Assembly (NCBI GenBank): GCA_964606885.1
Contig: CAZSHB010000004.1
Coordinates: 21,809-85,808, forward strand
DNA: 64,000 nucleotides
Direction of reading: 5' to 3'
From: CAZSHB01 sp964606885
Lineage (GTDB): Bacteria; Babelota; Babeliae; Babelales; CAIQNR01
The first letter of the stretch is position 1, and each line of letters begins with the position of its first letter. The position numbers and the translations under genes were made by a program. The notes under the pieces are model-generated. The model saw only the letters and a list, made by a program, of their open reading frames with translations, did not search any database and was not told the origin of the DNA. Below, one piece after another: positions 52,880 through 61,388 of this stretch.

Positions 52880-53971
52880 ATGGCTATTTCTTCGCTTATT
52901 CATTGGATTATTCAAACACTCCCTACTCTTGTTGCCGGCCTTTTTGGATTAGGTTTTGTTATTGCTTTTCATGAATTTGGACATTTTACCTTTTGTAAGC
53001 TTTTTGGCGTCCACGTCCATTCGTTCTCAATCGGTTTTGGCCCACAAATATTCAAAAGGAAGATTGGTTCAACCATTTTTAAGCTCTCACTTATCCCTAT
53101 GGGTGGGTATGTTGAAGCCGAAGCTGGCCAAAGTGAACATATCCCTTCTTCTGCATCAATTCATCGTAAGCCATATTGGCAGCAAATGGGTATCGTTGGT
53201 GGCGGTATTTTTTATAATTTAATTTTTGCTTATGTCGTTCTCTATGGACTATCAGTTACCGGCATTCCATCAAACCCATTTTTAGTACAAAATACACGGT
53301 ACAGCATAGAAAAAGTACTTCCAAACTCAGCAGCTGAAACCGCCGGCCTTATGGCTAAAGATACTATCTTAAGCATCAATGGCACACCCGTAGAAGAAGA
53401 TTTTATAGCTTTATCAGCATCACTGCAGGCTCTACCAAATAAGCCAGCTACGCTTGAAATTTTACGTGATGGCCAAATACAAACAATCGATATGGTTATT
53501 GGTTGTAAAACCCTAAAAGATAAAGAAGTAGGCAACTTGGGCGTACAATTCAATTTTGCTCCCCTTAAACCCGTTTCTTGGACTCAAGGCTTTGTGCAAG
53601 CGGCCATACTTGTTAAGCAATTTTGCGGTTCAATGGTAAAAAATCTTACTGGTGCTTTTAAGAAGCGTTCTGCTGAAAACTTTGCTGGCCCGCTGATGAT
53701 GATCTCTATGACAGTAGGAAGCGCAGGCCAAGGCGTCAGTTTCTTCTTATTATTCTTAGCTTTTATCAGCGTATCGCTTGCAGTGTTAAACGTTCTGCCA
53801 CTGCCCATTTTGGATGGCGGCCAAGGACTTTTATACACCATTGAGGCAATCATTAGGCGTCCGCTGCCCGAAGTAGTTCGAGCAGGGATCGCTTATGTAA
53901 GCTGGGCTTTAATGTTGGTTATTTTTGGCTATCTTACCTTTAAAGATGCTCTCGCACTTTTCTGGAATTAA
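52880..53971 (+). CDS. rseP: RIP metalloprotease RseP
   Basis: 363 residues. Site-2 protease with H31-E32-F-G-H35 in the first membrane helix, one PDZ domain (about 130-215), and the late LPLPILDGGQ motif that supplies the third zinc ligand. Three or four membrane helices. It cuts membrane-bound regulators such as anti-sigma factors and clears signal-peptide remnants. A target such as RseA is not in the window. It is a single gene, divergent from rpsL. Confidence 0.93.
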   Translation: MAISSLIHWIIQTLPTLVAGLFGLGFVIAFHEFGHFTFCKLFGVHVHSFSIGFGPQIFKRKIGSTIFKLSLIPMGGYVEAEAGQSEHIPSSASIHRKPYWQQMGIVGGGIFYNLIFAYVVLYGLSVTGIPSNPFLVQNTRYSIEKVLPNSAAETAGLMAKDTILSINGTPVEEDFIALSASLQALPNKPATLEILRDGQIQTIDMVIGCKTLKDKEVGNLGVQFNFAPLKPVSWTQGFVQAAILVKQFCGSMVKNLTGAFKKRSAENFAGPLMMISMTVGSAGQGVSFFLLFLAFISVSLAVLNVLPLPILDGGQGLLYTIEAIIRRPLPEVVRAGIAYVSWALMLVIFGYLTFKDALALFWN

Positions 53972-53976
53972 GCTTA

Positions 53977-54462
53977 TTAATCAAGTCTCTTAACAACTTC
54001 AGTTAACAATTCTTTAGCTGTTATAAGACCGTCTAAAGAACCATTTACTTTCACGCCTTTTAAACGGATACATACTTTGTTTTTATTAGCAGGATAAAAA
54101 GATAAGTTATTAACAAATGATAAATAGACGTGATTTGAATTACTTGGGTCTTTTTGTCCTGAATTAATAAAAACTTTAATGTCACTCCAGTTTCGCTTTG
54201 CATTCTTTGAGTTTTGCTCACCCAATAATGCCGCTACAGTTGTTCCAACAGAACTTGATGCAATTCGTTGTACTCTTAAAAGACTAATCGCTTGAGTTAA
54301 CTGATTATCTAAGTTACGAGGACAATTACCCATAATCCCCGTATGAATACCAGCTGTTAACTTTAATACATCAACACCTGAAAAATCCACTTGACGCATT
54401 TGACCAGCACTTAAAGAACCTACCGCTAAAACCGATAGTACCATTAAACTTTTGAACTTCAT
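53977..54462 (-). CDS. Secreted small protein, unknown
   Basis: 161 residues with a perfect AAGGAGG 5 nt before the ATG. Signal peptide at 1-19 (ending LSAG). The mature part looks globular and has two cysteines (in GNCPRN and KVCIRL) that could form a disulfide. No family recognised. It converges on rseP with a 5-nt gap. Confidence 0.72.
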   Translation of the reverse strand: MKFKSLMVLSVLAVGSLSAGQMRQVDFSGVDVLKLTAGIHTGIMGNCPRNLDNQLTQAISLLRVQRIASSSVGTTVAALLGEQNSKNAKRNWSDIKVFINSGQKDPSNSNHVYLSFVNNLSFYPANKNKVCIRLKGVKVNGSLDGLITAKELLTEVVKRLD

Positions 54463-54538
54463 GCAACCTCCTTTTTTGATTGCAGTTTATAACTCCATTA
54501 CCATCTTTAGAATGGCATACCAAGCCAAAAAAAGGCAA

Positions 54539-54570
54539 CAAAAAAAGCCACGGATTTTACCCCGTGGCTT
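54539..54570 (-). terminator. Terminator after rplM
   Basis: AAGCCACGG (54545-54553) pairs with CCGTGGCTT (54562-54570). On the minus strand a T-run follows. It ends the rplM transcript and confirms that rpsI does not follow. Confidence 0.88.
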
Positions 54571-54590
54571 AAATTTTTATAAAGCTAAGC

Positions 54591-55022
54591 TTATTGACCG
54601 ATTTGCGCTTTATGCGGGTGATCTGCACCAACATACAACTTCAAATTCTTAATAATCTTGTTGCTCATCTTATTATCAGGAAGCATACCCTTAACAGCAT
54701 GTCCCAAAATACGTGTTGGGTCTTTAACGAACACTTGGCGTGCTGTTAATTCTTTCTTACCACCAACCCAACCCGAAACAGTTGTGTAAATTTTGTTTTC
54801 CATCTTGTTACCAGATAGAACGATTTTTTCCGCGTTAATAACAACTACATAGTCACCACTCACTGTATGTGGTGTGTAGGTTGGCTTACCTTTACCGCGT
54901 AAAAGATCAGCAATTTGAGTTGCCAAACGACCTAAAATTTGGCCTTCAGCATCAATAACATGCCAGCTTGGTTTGCTATCTTCAACGCGAAGAAGAAACG
55001 ATTTATTCATATTTAGGTTCAT
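54591..55022 (-). CDS. rplM: 50S ribosomal protein L13
   Basis: 143 residues with AAGGAA before the ATG. Core: WHVIDAEGQILGRLATQIADLLRGK, SGDYVVVINAEKI and HAVKGMLPDNK. L13 is an early 50S assembly protein. In most bacteria rpsI (S9) follows at once; here a terminator follows instead. Its transcript is monocistronic as far as can be seen. Confidence 0.96.
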   Translation of the reverse strand: MNLNMNKSFLLRVEDSKPSWHVIDAEGQILGRLATQIADLLRGKGKPTYTPHTVSGDYVVVINAEKIVLSGNKMENKIYTTVSGWVGGKKELTARQVFVKDPTRILGHAVKGMLPDNKMSNKIIKNLKLYVGADHPHKAQIGQ

Positions 55023-55158
55023 GAACGATTCCTTGTCGATATATCTACTTATTTTACTTTAAGATCTTTATTAAAAGAACGAACGGATATAGAGAATGTA
55101 CGCTAAAATCGCTATTCGGTCAACTCAAAACCCCAATCTAATCTCGGCTTGATTATTA

Positions 55159-56430
55159 TTAGTGTCTGTCAGTACGTTCAAGGTCTTGAATAGTCTTAGG
55201 AATGTCTTCTGTTAAGCACACAGAGCCATCTTCCACAATCCAATACATATCTTCTATGCGAATTCCCAGAGACTCTTGAGGTATATAAATACCCGGCTCA
55301 ATCGTAATAACATCACCCTCTTGCAACGGCTCCATACGGTCGCCCACATCATGGACATCCAAGCCAATGAAGTGGCCGATGCCATGCGGAAAATACTGGT
55401 CATACCCAGCTTTTTCAAACAGTTTTTTTGCTCTGTGATGTAACGATTGATCAGGATAATTTGGATTATTTAAAAACATACCTGGGCAAGCTAGAGCAGC
55501 AATTTCTTCCTGAACAGCAAGCACAACATTATACACTTCTTTTTGGCGTGCAGTAAACCGACCCGAAACTGGATACGTTCTGGTAACATCTGCTGCATAA
55601 TGATTATATGATGCACCCGCATCAACAACCACGAGCTCGCCTTTTTGCATATCTTTATTATTGTCAGCGTAATGTAAAATGGTCCCATTTTTACCTGATC
55701 CGACAATAGGCGTATAGGCGTGGCGTGCATGCCCTTGCGTCATCACATAATCCATAATGCCTTGCACATCAGCTTCATTTTTACCAGCAGCAACTTCTTC
55801 ATACGCAGTATCATGAGCAATGCCCGTTAACTCTACCGCACGATAGATTTGTTCTAATTCGTAGTGTGATTTGTTTCTACGAAGCTGACCCACTTCTGGT
55901 GAAATATCAATCACATGCGCACGCAGCACAGGCAAAAAATAACAAAGTTGTTCAAACAAACAACGGGCTCCATCGCTCATCGTAGTAACAGGCGTATAAA
56001 TAACTTTTTTTGCAGCTATTGCTTCTTCTAGGTACGTAAGCAGATTACTTACTATGTCCGCAGTAATAAACTGGCCCATTTCGTAACCATGAACAGGTTT
56101 ACCTGCTGCAACTACTGTATCAATACCCGCCTCTTTTCTATCTTGATCGGTTATCTTAACAGGCAACCAGACAGAACGATCAACCGTATATTCAGGTTGA
56201 TACAAGCGACTTTCATGCGTGACTTGATCTTGGCAAAAGAACAAACTTGGTTCGTTAAGTTCTACAAAGTACCAAAAAGAACTGTCTTGGAAAAACGTTT
56301 GACGATCATGCTCAACATCCCCAAGAAGCAACAGCACGCCCTTTTTATCAGCATGCGTCTGCTTTATTTTTTTAAACAGCGCTTTTCTTCTTTCAACCGA
56401 TCTTGAATCATGAGATCTTAATTCATACAT
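55159..56430 (-). CDS. pepP: Xaa-Pro aminopeptidase (M24B)
   Basis: 423 residues. An N-terminal AMP_N domain (1-170) precedes the pita-bread catalytic domain. Metal ligands are D270, D281, H353, E378 and E393, all in the expected contexts (VVVDAGA, DVTRTY, GIGHFIGLDVHD, EPGIYIP, RIEDMYW). The enzyme removes an N-terminal residue before proline. It follows recR by 15 nt on the same strand. Peptide scavenging would suit a host-dependent bacterium, which is inference. Confidence 0.93.
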   Translation of the reverse strand: MYELRSHDSRSVERRKALFKKIKQTHADKKGVLLLLGDVEHDRQTFFQDSSFWYFVELNEPSLFFCQDQVTHESRLYQPEYTVDRSVWLPVKITDQDRKEAGIDTVVAAGKPVHGYEMGQFITADIVSNLLTYLEEAIAAKKVIYTPVTTMSDGARCLFEQLCYFLPVLRAHVIDISPEVGQLRRNKSHYELEQIYRAVELTGIAHDTAYEEVAAGKNEADVQGIMDYVMTQGHARHAYTPIVGSGKNGTILHYADNNKDMQKGELVVVDAGASYNHYAADVTRTYPVSGRFTARQKEVYNVVLAVQEEIAALACPGMFLNNPNYPDQSLHHRAKKLFEKAGYDQYFPHGIGHFIGLDVHDVGDRMEPLQEGDVITIEPGIYIPQESLGIRIEDMYWIVEDGSVCLTEDIPKTIQDLERTDRH

Positions 56431-56445
56431 GTTTATACTCTTTAC

Positions 56446-57048
56446 TTAAAACGGTCTACGTTCTGATAACGCTTTAAAAACCGTCAATTTATCCATACTT
56501 TCTAAAATTGAACCGACCGGCATACCACGCGCTAAGCATGAAATAGTAACCGGATAATTTTTAATGGTGCGCGCTATATAAGCAGACGTAGCTTCACCTT
56601 CTGGTGTTTGATTCATCGCTAAAATAATTTCTTTAATGGTGCCTGTTTGCACACGTGTATGCAGAAGTTCAATGCTTAAATCTTCTGGACCAATGCCTTC
56701 TAGAGGACAAATGACTCCACCAAGCACATGGTACATGCCTTTGTAGCCTTCAGTCTTTTCTATTGCCATCAGTTCTTGCCAGGTTTCTACCACGCACACC
56801 ACCGACGCATCGCGGCGCACGTCCCCACAAAGCACACATGCATTGTCTTTGTCTTTCCACATACAACAGGTGGGGCAACTGACTATGGCGTGCTTAGCTT
56901 TGAGTAATACCGTACAGAACTTTTCTATACGCTCGTTATCACTCTTCAAAAAGTAATTAGCAACGCGATATAAATTACGTGAAGCAAGAAAAGGAATCTG
57001 TTGCAAACTCTTACACAGTTGCGCAAGAGCCGGAATCTTTTCGATCAT
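56446..57048 (-). CDS. recR: Recombination protein RecR
   Basis: 200 residues. Helix-hairpin-helix N-terminus, C4 zinc finger (C58, C61, C71, C74), Toprim domain (about 80-175, VVETWQELMAIEKTEGYKG), and a C-terminal Walker-B-like tail. RecR loads RecA with RecF and RecO at gaps. It overlaps yidC as ATGA, an unusual partner, and precedes pepP. Confidence 0.94.
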   Translation of the reverse strand: MIEKIPALAQLCKSLQQIPFLASRNLYRVANYFLKSDNERIEKFCTVLLKAKHAIVSCPTCCMWKDKDNACVLCGDVRRDASVVCVVETWQELMAIEKTEGYKGMYHVLGGVICPLEGIGPEDLSIELLHTRVQTGTIKEIILAMNQTPEGEATSAYIARTIKNYPVTISCLARGMPVGSILESMDKLTVFKALSERRPF

Positions 57049-58562
57049 AGTTTGAACATTTTTTGAACGTTAGCCTGAATTGCATGTAGACCTAAGTTAG
57101 CAGCAATATACAACACGCTCCCTGCAGCCCATGTAGAGCTTATTGCACCTAGTAATAAACCTGCACCGATACCTACCATTCTTTGACGTGCGCCGCCACC
57201 TTGTGCTTGCATAATACCACCAAACAACATGGATACGGTAACCAAGAACGGCAAAATGTAATACGGATCCGCCATTGAAAGATCTTTAATCCATAAGAAC
57301 GGCGCTCCATACAATTCAAGCGAATTGGTTAATCCACCACTGAGAGCAAAGAAGAATGGCATCTGAATTAAGGGTGCCAAACAACCACTCAATGGCATAC
57401 CGTTCGTTTGCAACATTTCCATTTGTGCTTGCTTAAGCGCTTCTGGATTATCTTTATACTTACGTTTTAGGTAGTCCATTTTTTGAGCATAATCTTGCAT
57501 TTTGCGCATCTTCTTATCACCACTAAGCGTAAATGGTAGCAACAGTAATTTAAGAAGTAAGGTCATGATAATAATGGTAAAACCGTAATTATTAACATAC
57601 TTATTAATAGTGCCCATAAGCGCAAGAAGTGGTTTTGTTAGAAACGAGAACATGCCATAGTTAAGCGTTTTATCTAAACGATTATCAACAGCGTTAATAG
57701 CAACTGGATCTTTTGGCCCACAGTAGAACGATATATTCCAGGTTGTTTTTTCTGTAATAGGTGCACTTTCTACTAATGATATCAGCGTTGTATCAACCGA
57801 TTTGTAATACGCACGTTGACCAAAATTATCTGCGTCTTGTACTAACGTAAACAAGAAGTACTTATCTTGAGAACCAAAGATCTGTGGTCTTATATAACCC
57901 TCTTTATAATCAATTTTGTTTTCTAGGGTAGTACTATATGAACCACGTTTATCAAACACTACTGAACCAAGTGCGCATTCATTGTCAACAGGAGTAAACA
58001 TAGGAGAAGGCCACACAAGACGTGCAGTCACTTCTTTTTTAGGATCAATAGTAAGTGCTACATCAATTTGAGGCTTGTGTTTGTAAACAGTAAATATCTT
58101 ATCTATAGAACCTGAAGCAGTATCCACACGATACTGGAGCACGTGTGTTTGTTCAGTTTCTGTGGTACTCACATGACGATAGTCGTAAGGAGTTTCTGTA
58201 TCAAACGCCACTAAAAATGGAGTTTGCTGACGATCAACGTTTGATGCATTCACAATAACAGGAAACTCTTGTAAGCGCCCTTCTTGTGTACGCACAAAGG
58301 TGAAATCAGAAAGCGTCCCACCTGCTGTACTAAAATTCATACGGCCATAATCGGTACTAATCGTATCAACATGATACTGTTTGCTATCTGCACTAGTTGG
58401 AAAATTCAATTCAACATTGAGTGGTTTAAGTTCAGTGTACTGTGCTGGAGCTGTAAAACGAGTTTGTTCTCCTGGCTGCGCCCACCATCCAGTCACTACT
58501 CTGGTAAGCATGATAAATGACAACGCGACCATCGAAACACCAAACATCTCTCTAAAATTCAT
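57045..58562 (-). CDS. yidC: Membrane protein insertase YidC
   Basis: 505 residues with AAAGG before the ATG. Helix 1 at about 8-25, a large periplasmic domain (about 40-310) as in Gram-negative YidC, then the conserved insertase core with five helices (NNYGFTIIIMTLLLKLLLLPFT, MPLSGCLAPLIQMPFFFALS). It inserts membrane proteins alone or with SecYEG. The usual rpmH-rnpA-yidC linkage is not present; the divergent neighbour is a MerR regulator. Confidence 0.95.
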   Translation of the reverse strand: MNFREMFGVSMVALSFIMLTRVVTGWWAQPGEQTRFTAPAQYTELKPLNVELNFPTSADSKQYHVDTISTDYGRMNFSTAGGTLSDFTFVRTQEGRLQEFPVIVNASNVDRQQTPFLVAFDTETPYDYRHVSTTETEQTHVLQYRVDTASGSIDKIFTVYKHKPQIDVALTIDPKKEVTARLVWPSPMFTPVDNECALGSVVFDKRGSYSTTLENKIDYKEGYIRPQIFGSQDKYFLFTLVQDADNFGQRAYYKSVDTTLISLVESAPITEKTTWNISFYCGPKDPVAINAVDNRLDKTLNYGMFSFLTKPLLALMGTINKYVNNYGFTIIIMTLLLKLLLLPFTLSGDKKMRKMQDYAQKMDYLKRKYKDNPEALKQAQMEMLQTNGMPLSGCLAPLIQMPFFFALSGGLTNSLELYGAPFLWIKDLSMADPYYILPFLVTVSMLFGGIMQAQGGGARQRMVGIGAGLLLGAISSTWAAGSVLYIAANLGLHAIQANVQKMFKL

Positions 58563-58744
58563 ACAGACAGACCTTTACTTGAAAAAAAGAAAGTAATAAC
58601 AGGCTGAAAGTGTACCAATAAAACCTTTATCCTGCTAGACGAATCTACAAAACAGGCCTCATCTCTTTACAAACGCGTAGGTAAAGTGTTACTTCAAGTA
58701 TTATGGAATCAAATATGATTTTATAAATAAAAAGGTACTCGATC

Positions 58745-59119
58745 ATGAAAATGCAGAAACGACAATTTCGTATAGGAGAGCTCGCAGAGCATTTAGGCGT
58801 TGAAAAATTTGTTGTTCGTTTTTGGGAAAAAGAATTCAATTTAGGGGCACATCGATCTGAAGGTGGACAACGCTTCTATCAAGAAAGCGACCTTGAACGA
58901 TTTGAGTGCATCAAAAAATTACTCTATGAACAAAAGTTCACTATTGCCGGTGCAAAAAAGAAACTCAAAGAAACGCCCGTTCAAATGATCGCATCTCAAA
59001 AAACTTCGTCTTTAAGCGGCACACAGCTTGCTCCCTCTACATTACAACATTTAAAAATCATCAAAGAACAACTTATAAGTCTTCAGGAACTTTTGGCTAA
59101 AGAAATTTTATGTAAGTGA
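58745..59119 (+). CDS. MerR family transcriptional regulator
   Basis: 124 residues. The N-terminal winged helix-turn-helix (RIGELAEHLGVEKFVVRFWEKEF, about 8-32) is typical of MerR, followed by a dimerisation helix; the C-terminus is short and carries no obvious metal-binding cysteine pair. The short form resembles MerR proteins that regulate basic cell functions rather than metal resistance. The target is unknown; the five-gene membrane-protein array begins 80 nt downstream. Confidence 0.87.
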   Translation: MKMQKRQFRIGELAEHLGVEKFVVRFWEKEFNLGAHRSEGGQRFYQESDLERFECIKKLLYEQKFTIAGAKKKLKETPVQMIASQKTSSLSGTQLAPSTLQHLKIIKEQLISLQELLAKEILCK

Positions 59120-59198
59120 TTTTTACAAAAAAAGGAGAAACCACACTACTCAAACGGTCTTGTTAGAAGTATATAACCATCCCAAAAAGGAGTTTTTC

Positions 59199-59582
59199 AT
59201 GGATGTACAATTAATGAAAATGATCATATGGCCAGCAACTGCAATTATTTCTGTAGGCGTTGGTCTTGGCGGTTTAGGCATGGACGTTCTCAAAATGCTA
59301 CACATCACACCTTTACGTAATTTCTTAGAATACGTTGCCGGTATCTTAGGTACCTTGAGCTTGATCGGCTTTTTTGTTTACAAACAAGAAATTGGCTGTG
59401 AATGCATGGTTGTTAACATAACTTGGTTATTAACTGCTCTTGTTGCTCTTGGCATTGGTCTTGATGCTATTGGCGTAAACTTAATCAAAATGTTGAATCT
59501 TCAAGGTTCTCGCAAAGTACTTCAATTCTTAGCGGGTGCATTGGGTATTTACTCATTGATCGGTTACTTCAAAAACGTTTAA
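59199..59582 (+). CDS. Two-repeat small membrane protein, array member 1 (DUF378-like)
   Basis: 127 residues from the ATG at 59199, which has AAGGAG 6 nt upstream; the frame is open to 59160. The protein is an internal duplication: residues about 8-60 and 70-125 share the pattern G-x-GL-x2-(I/L)G-x-(N/D)-(V/L)-(L/I)K-(M)L, then a basic residue, then E/Q-(Y/F)-(V/L)AG-x2-G-x2-SLIG(F/Y)F. Four membrane helices expected. The half-unit resembles DUF378 in pattern; this is a weak match by eye. Function unknown. Confidence 0.75.
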   Translation: MDVQLMKMIIWPATAIISVGVGLGGLGMDVLKMLHITPLRNFLEYVAGILGTLSLIGFFVYKQEIGCECMVVNITWLLTALVALGIGLDAIGVNLIKMLNLQGSRKVLQFLAGALGIYSLIGYFKNV

Positions 59583-59611
59583 TGTATTACTTTTTAAAAG
59601 GAGTGTGATCT

Positions 59612-59995
59612 ATGAATAGCGTACTTGGTTTAGGTGCATGGTTCATTACCGGCATAGCATCGCTAGCTGTTGGTTTCCATTCGCTCAACGTTGATATCTT
59701 AAAAGTGACTCAACTAACCAGCATTAAGACATTCTTGGAATACCTTGCAGGTGCTTCAGGATTAACATCTTTAATTATGTTTATTATATACCGTAGCGAA
59801 TCTATGTGTGCACAATCTATCGGCCTTACCGCTGTGTGGATTATCACAGGTGTTGTTTCGTTATGTATTGGCTTAAGTTCTCTTGGTTTCAACACCATCA
59901 AAACATTAAGTTTAGACAGCATGCGCGGCGTAATTCAAATTATTGCTGGCGTATGTGGCGTATGGTCATTATTAGTATTTTTCCAAAATATGTAA
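59612..59995 (+). CDS. Two-repeat small membrane protein, array member 2
   Basis: 127 residues with AAGGAG upstream. Two related halves, each with the pattern GxxSL-x-(V/F)-x-x-(I)LK-(V/L) followed by L(E/Q)(Y/I)-AG-x-x-G-x-x-SL. About four membrane helices. Cysteine in the loop between halves (ESMCAQSIG), as in members 1 and 3. It follows member 1 by 29 nt. Confidence 0.75.
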   Translation: MNSVLGLGAWFITGIASLAVGFHSLNVDILKVTQLTSIKTFLEYLAGASGLTSLIMFIIYRSESMCAQSIGLTAVWIITGVVSLCIGLSSLGFNTIKTLSLDSMRGVIQIIAGVCGVWSLLVFFQNM

Positions 59996-60008
59996 GAAGG
60001 ATCTCTTA

Positions 60009-60389
60009 ATGAACACAGAATTACTACAACTTATTCTTTGGTGTGCATCATGCATTGCTGCAGTAGGCGTTGGCCTAACAGCATTCGGTTTACACACTCT
60101 TAAAATTCTTCATCTTAACCAATTACGTACCTTCTTTGAATACGTATGCGGTATGCTCGGTGTTTACCTGTTAGTTATGTTCGTTTTATACCGTGATGGT
60201 GGCGGCTCGCTATGCACATCATGGGGACAAGCAGCGTGGCTAGCTCTTGCATTAATCAACTTAAGCCTTGGCCTAAGCGGACTTGGTACAAACGTTCTAC
60301 GTGCTCTTAAGATCGATGATTATAGAAAACTTCTAGCAATCATCTCTGGAGTAACAGGCGTATACGGTCTTGTTGTTGCTCTTTCTTAA
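60009..60389 (+). CDS. Two-repeat small membrane protein, array member 3
   Basis: 126 residues with AAGGA upstream. Halves: GVGLTAFGLHTLKILHLNQLR and LGLSGLGTNVLRALKIDDYR, each followed by a hydrophobic helix ending in a GVYLL/GVYGLV type. Four membrane helices. The second half is close to the second halves of members 4 and 5 (GISGLGTNILRAL). It ends the first transcription unit of the array, before a hairpin. Confidence 0.75.
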   Translation: MNTELLQLILWCASCIAAVGVGLTAFGLHTLKILHLNQLRTFFEYVCGMLGVYLLVMFVLYRDGGGSLCTSWGQAAWLALALINLSLGLSGLGTNVLRALKIDDYRKLLAIISGVTGVYGLVVALS

Positions 60390-60426
60390 CAAAGATAGCG
60401 ACATAGATCTTAGCTATGTAAAAAGC

Positions 60427-60453
60427 AAAGGCTCGCTCTCAAGGCGAGCCTTT
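60427..60453 (+). terminator. Hairpin after array member 3
   Basis: AAAGGCTCGC (60427-60436) pairs with GCGAGCCTTT (60444-60453), 7-nt loop. The T-run is short (TTTC), so termination may be partial and set a ratio between members 1-3 and 4-5. Confidence 0.65.
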
Positions 60454-60483
60454 CTGACATAATAACTACTCATAGGAGAACTC

Positions 60484-60873
60484 ATGTTTTCATTATCACC
60501 TAACGTGTACTTAGTATTAACTTCAACCTTAGCACTTGGTGCTTTTGGTGCTGGTCTAAGTGCACTTAATTTAAATCTATTGTCTGTTTTAAAACTAAAC
60601 GCAGTAAGCCTTTTACTAAAATATGTATGTGGCGTTGCTGGTTTATACGGCGGTTATATTTTTGTTACTAACTACGCAGAAGTTGCTGCGTATGGTAACT
60701 TTGCAATAGCTATCAGCATCATTCTTATTACTGCAAACATTGGTATTGGTATCAGTGGACTTGGTACTAACATACTACGCGCGCTGCATATGGAATACTT
60801 ACAAAAGTCACTGCAATTAATTGCTGGTGCTGCTGGTATTTACACACTGATAACTCTGATACAAGCACAGTAA
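60484..60873 (+). CDS. Two-repeat small membrane protein, array member 4
   Basis: 129 residues with AGGAG upstream. Halves: GAGLSALNLNLLSVLKLNAVS and GIGISGLGTNILRALHMEYLQ, each followed by a helix with C/AGVAGLYG or AGAAGIYTL. Four membrane helices. The first half lacks the loop cysteine of members 1-3. Closest to member 5. Confidence 0.75.
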   Translation: MFSLSPNVYLVLTSTLALGAFGAGLSALNLNLLSVLKLNAVSLLLKYVCGVAGLYGGYIFVTNYAEVAAYGNFAIAISIILITANIGIGISGLGTNILRALHMEYLQKSLQLIAGAAGIYTLITLIQAQ

Positions 60874-60905
60874 TTACTGTCTTTATTTAAAAAAAGGAAT
60901 CTTTC

Positions 60906-61292
60906 ATGATAAACACTAACGTTGTTCTTACGCTCATTCTTGGTTTTGGTGCATTAGGCGCTGGCCTTGGCGCATTAAAACTTAATCTTCTAAGCATGGT
61001 TGGCCTCAGCCCTCTTGGCAGAGCATTAAAACTCATCTGTGGCGCAGCCGGCTTAATGGTTCTGTACTACATCTTCACTCAATACGATGCAATCAAAGCA
61101 ATGAATACTCCTCTAGATTGCGCAATTATGCACGTTCTTGTTATTACCAATATCTGCATTGGTATTAGCGGTTTAGGAACCAATGTATTACGAGTAATGA
61201 ACTTGGAAGGCTTACAAAAAGCTCTCCAACTAGCTGCTGGAGCGGCTGGTGTGTACGCACTATCTATTGGTCTCAGATTATTAGCACAATAA
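60906..61292 (+). CDS. Two-repeat small membrane protein, array member 5
   Basis: 128 residues with AAAAGGA upstream. Halves: GAGLGALKLNLLSMVGLSPLG and GIGISGLGTNVLRVMNLEGLQ. Four membrane helices. Very like member 4 through the second half (QKALQLAAGAAGVYALS). It ends at a strong terminator before murC. Confidence 0.75.
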   Translation: MINTNVVLTLILGFGALGAGLGALKLNLLSMVGLSPLGRALKLICGAAGLMVLYYIFTQYDAIKAMNTPLDCAIMHVLVITNICIGISGLGTNVLRVMNLEGLQKALQLAAGAAGVYALSIGLRLLAQ

Positions 61293-61311
61293 ATACCAGT
61301 ACCAGTAATCC

Positions 61312-61343
61312 AAAAAAGGCTCGCTTTCTGCGGGCCTTTTTTT
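61312..61343 (+). terminator. Rho-independent terminator after the array
   Basis: AAAAAAGGCTCGC (61312-61324) pairs with GCGGGCCTTTTTT from 61330, one G-T pair, 5-nt loop, ending in a T-run to 61343. Confidence 0.9.
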
Positions 61344-61388
61344 ATACTTAGTTATTCATGTTTACTTAGTACTAGAAAGGTTATACGC

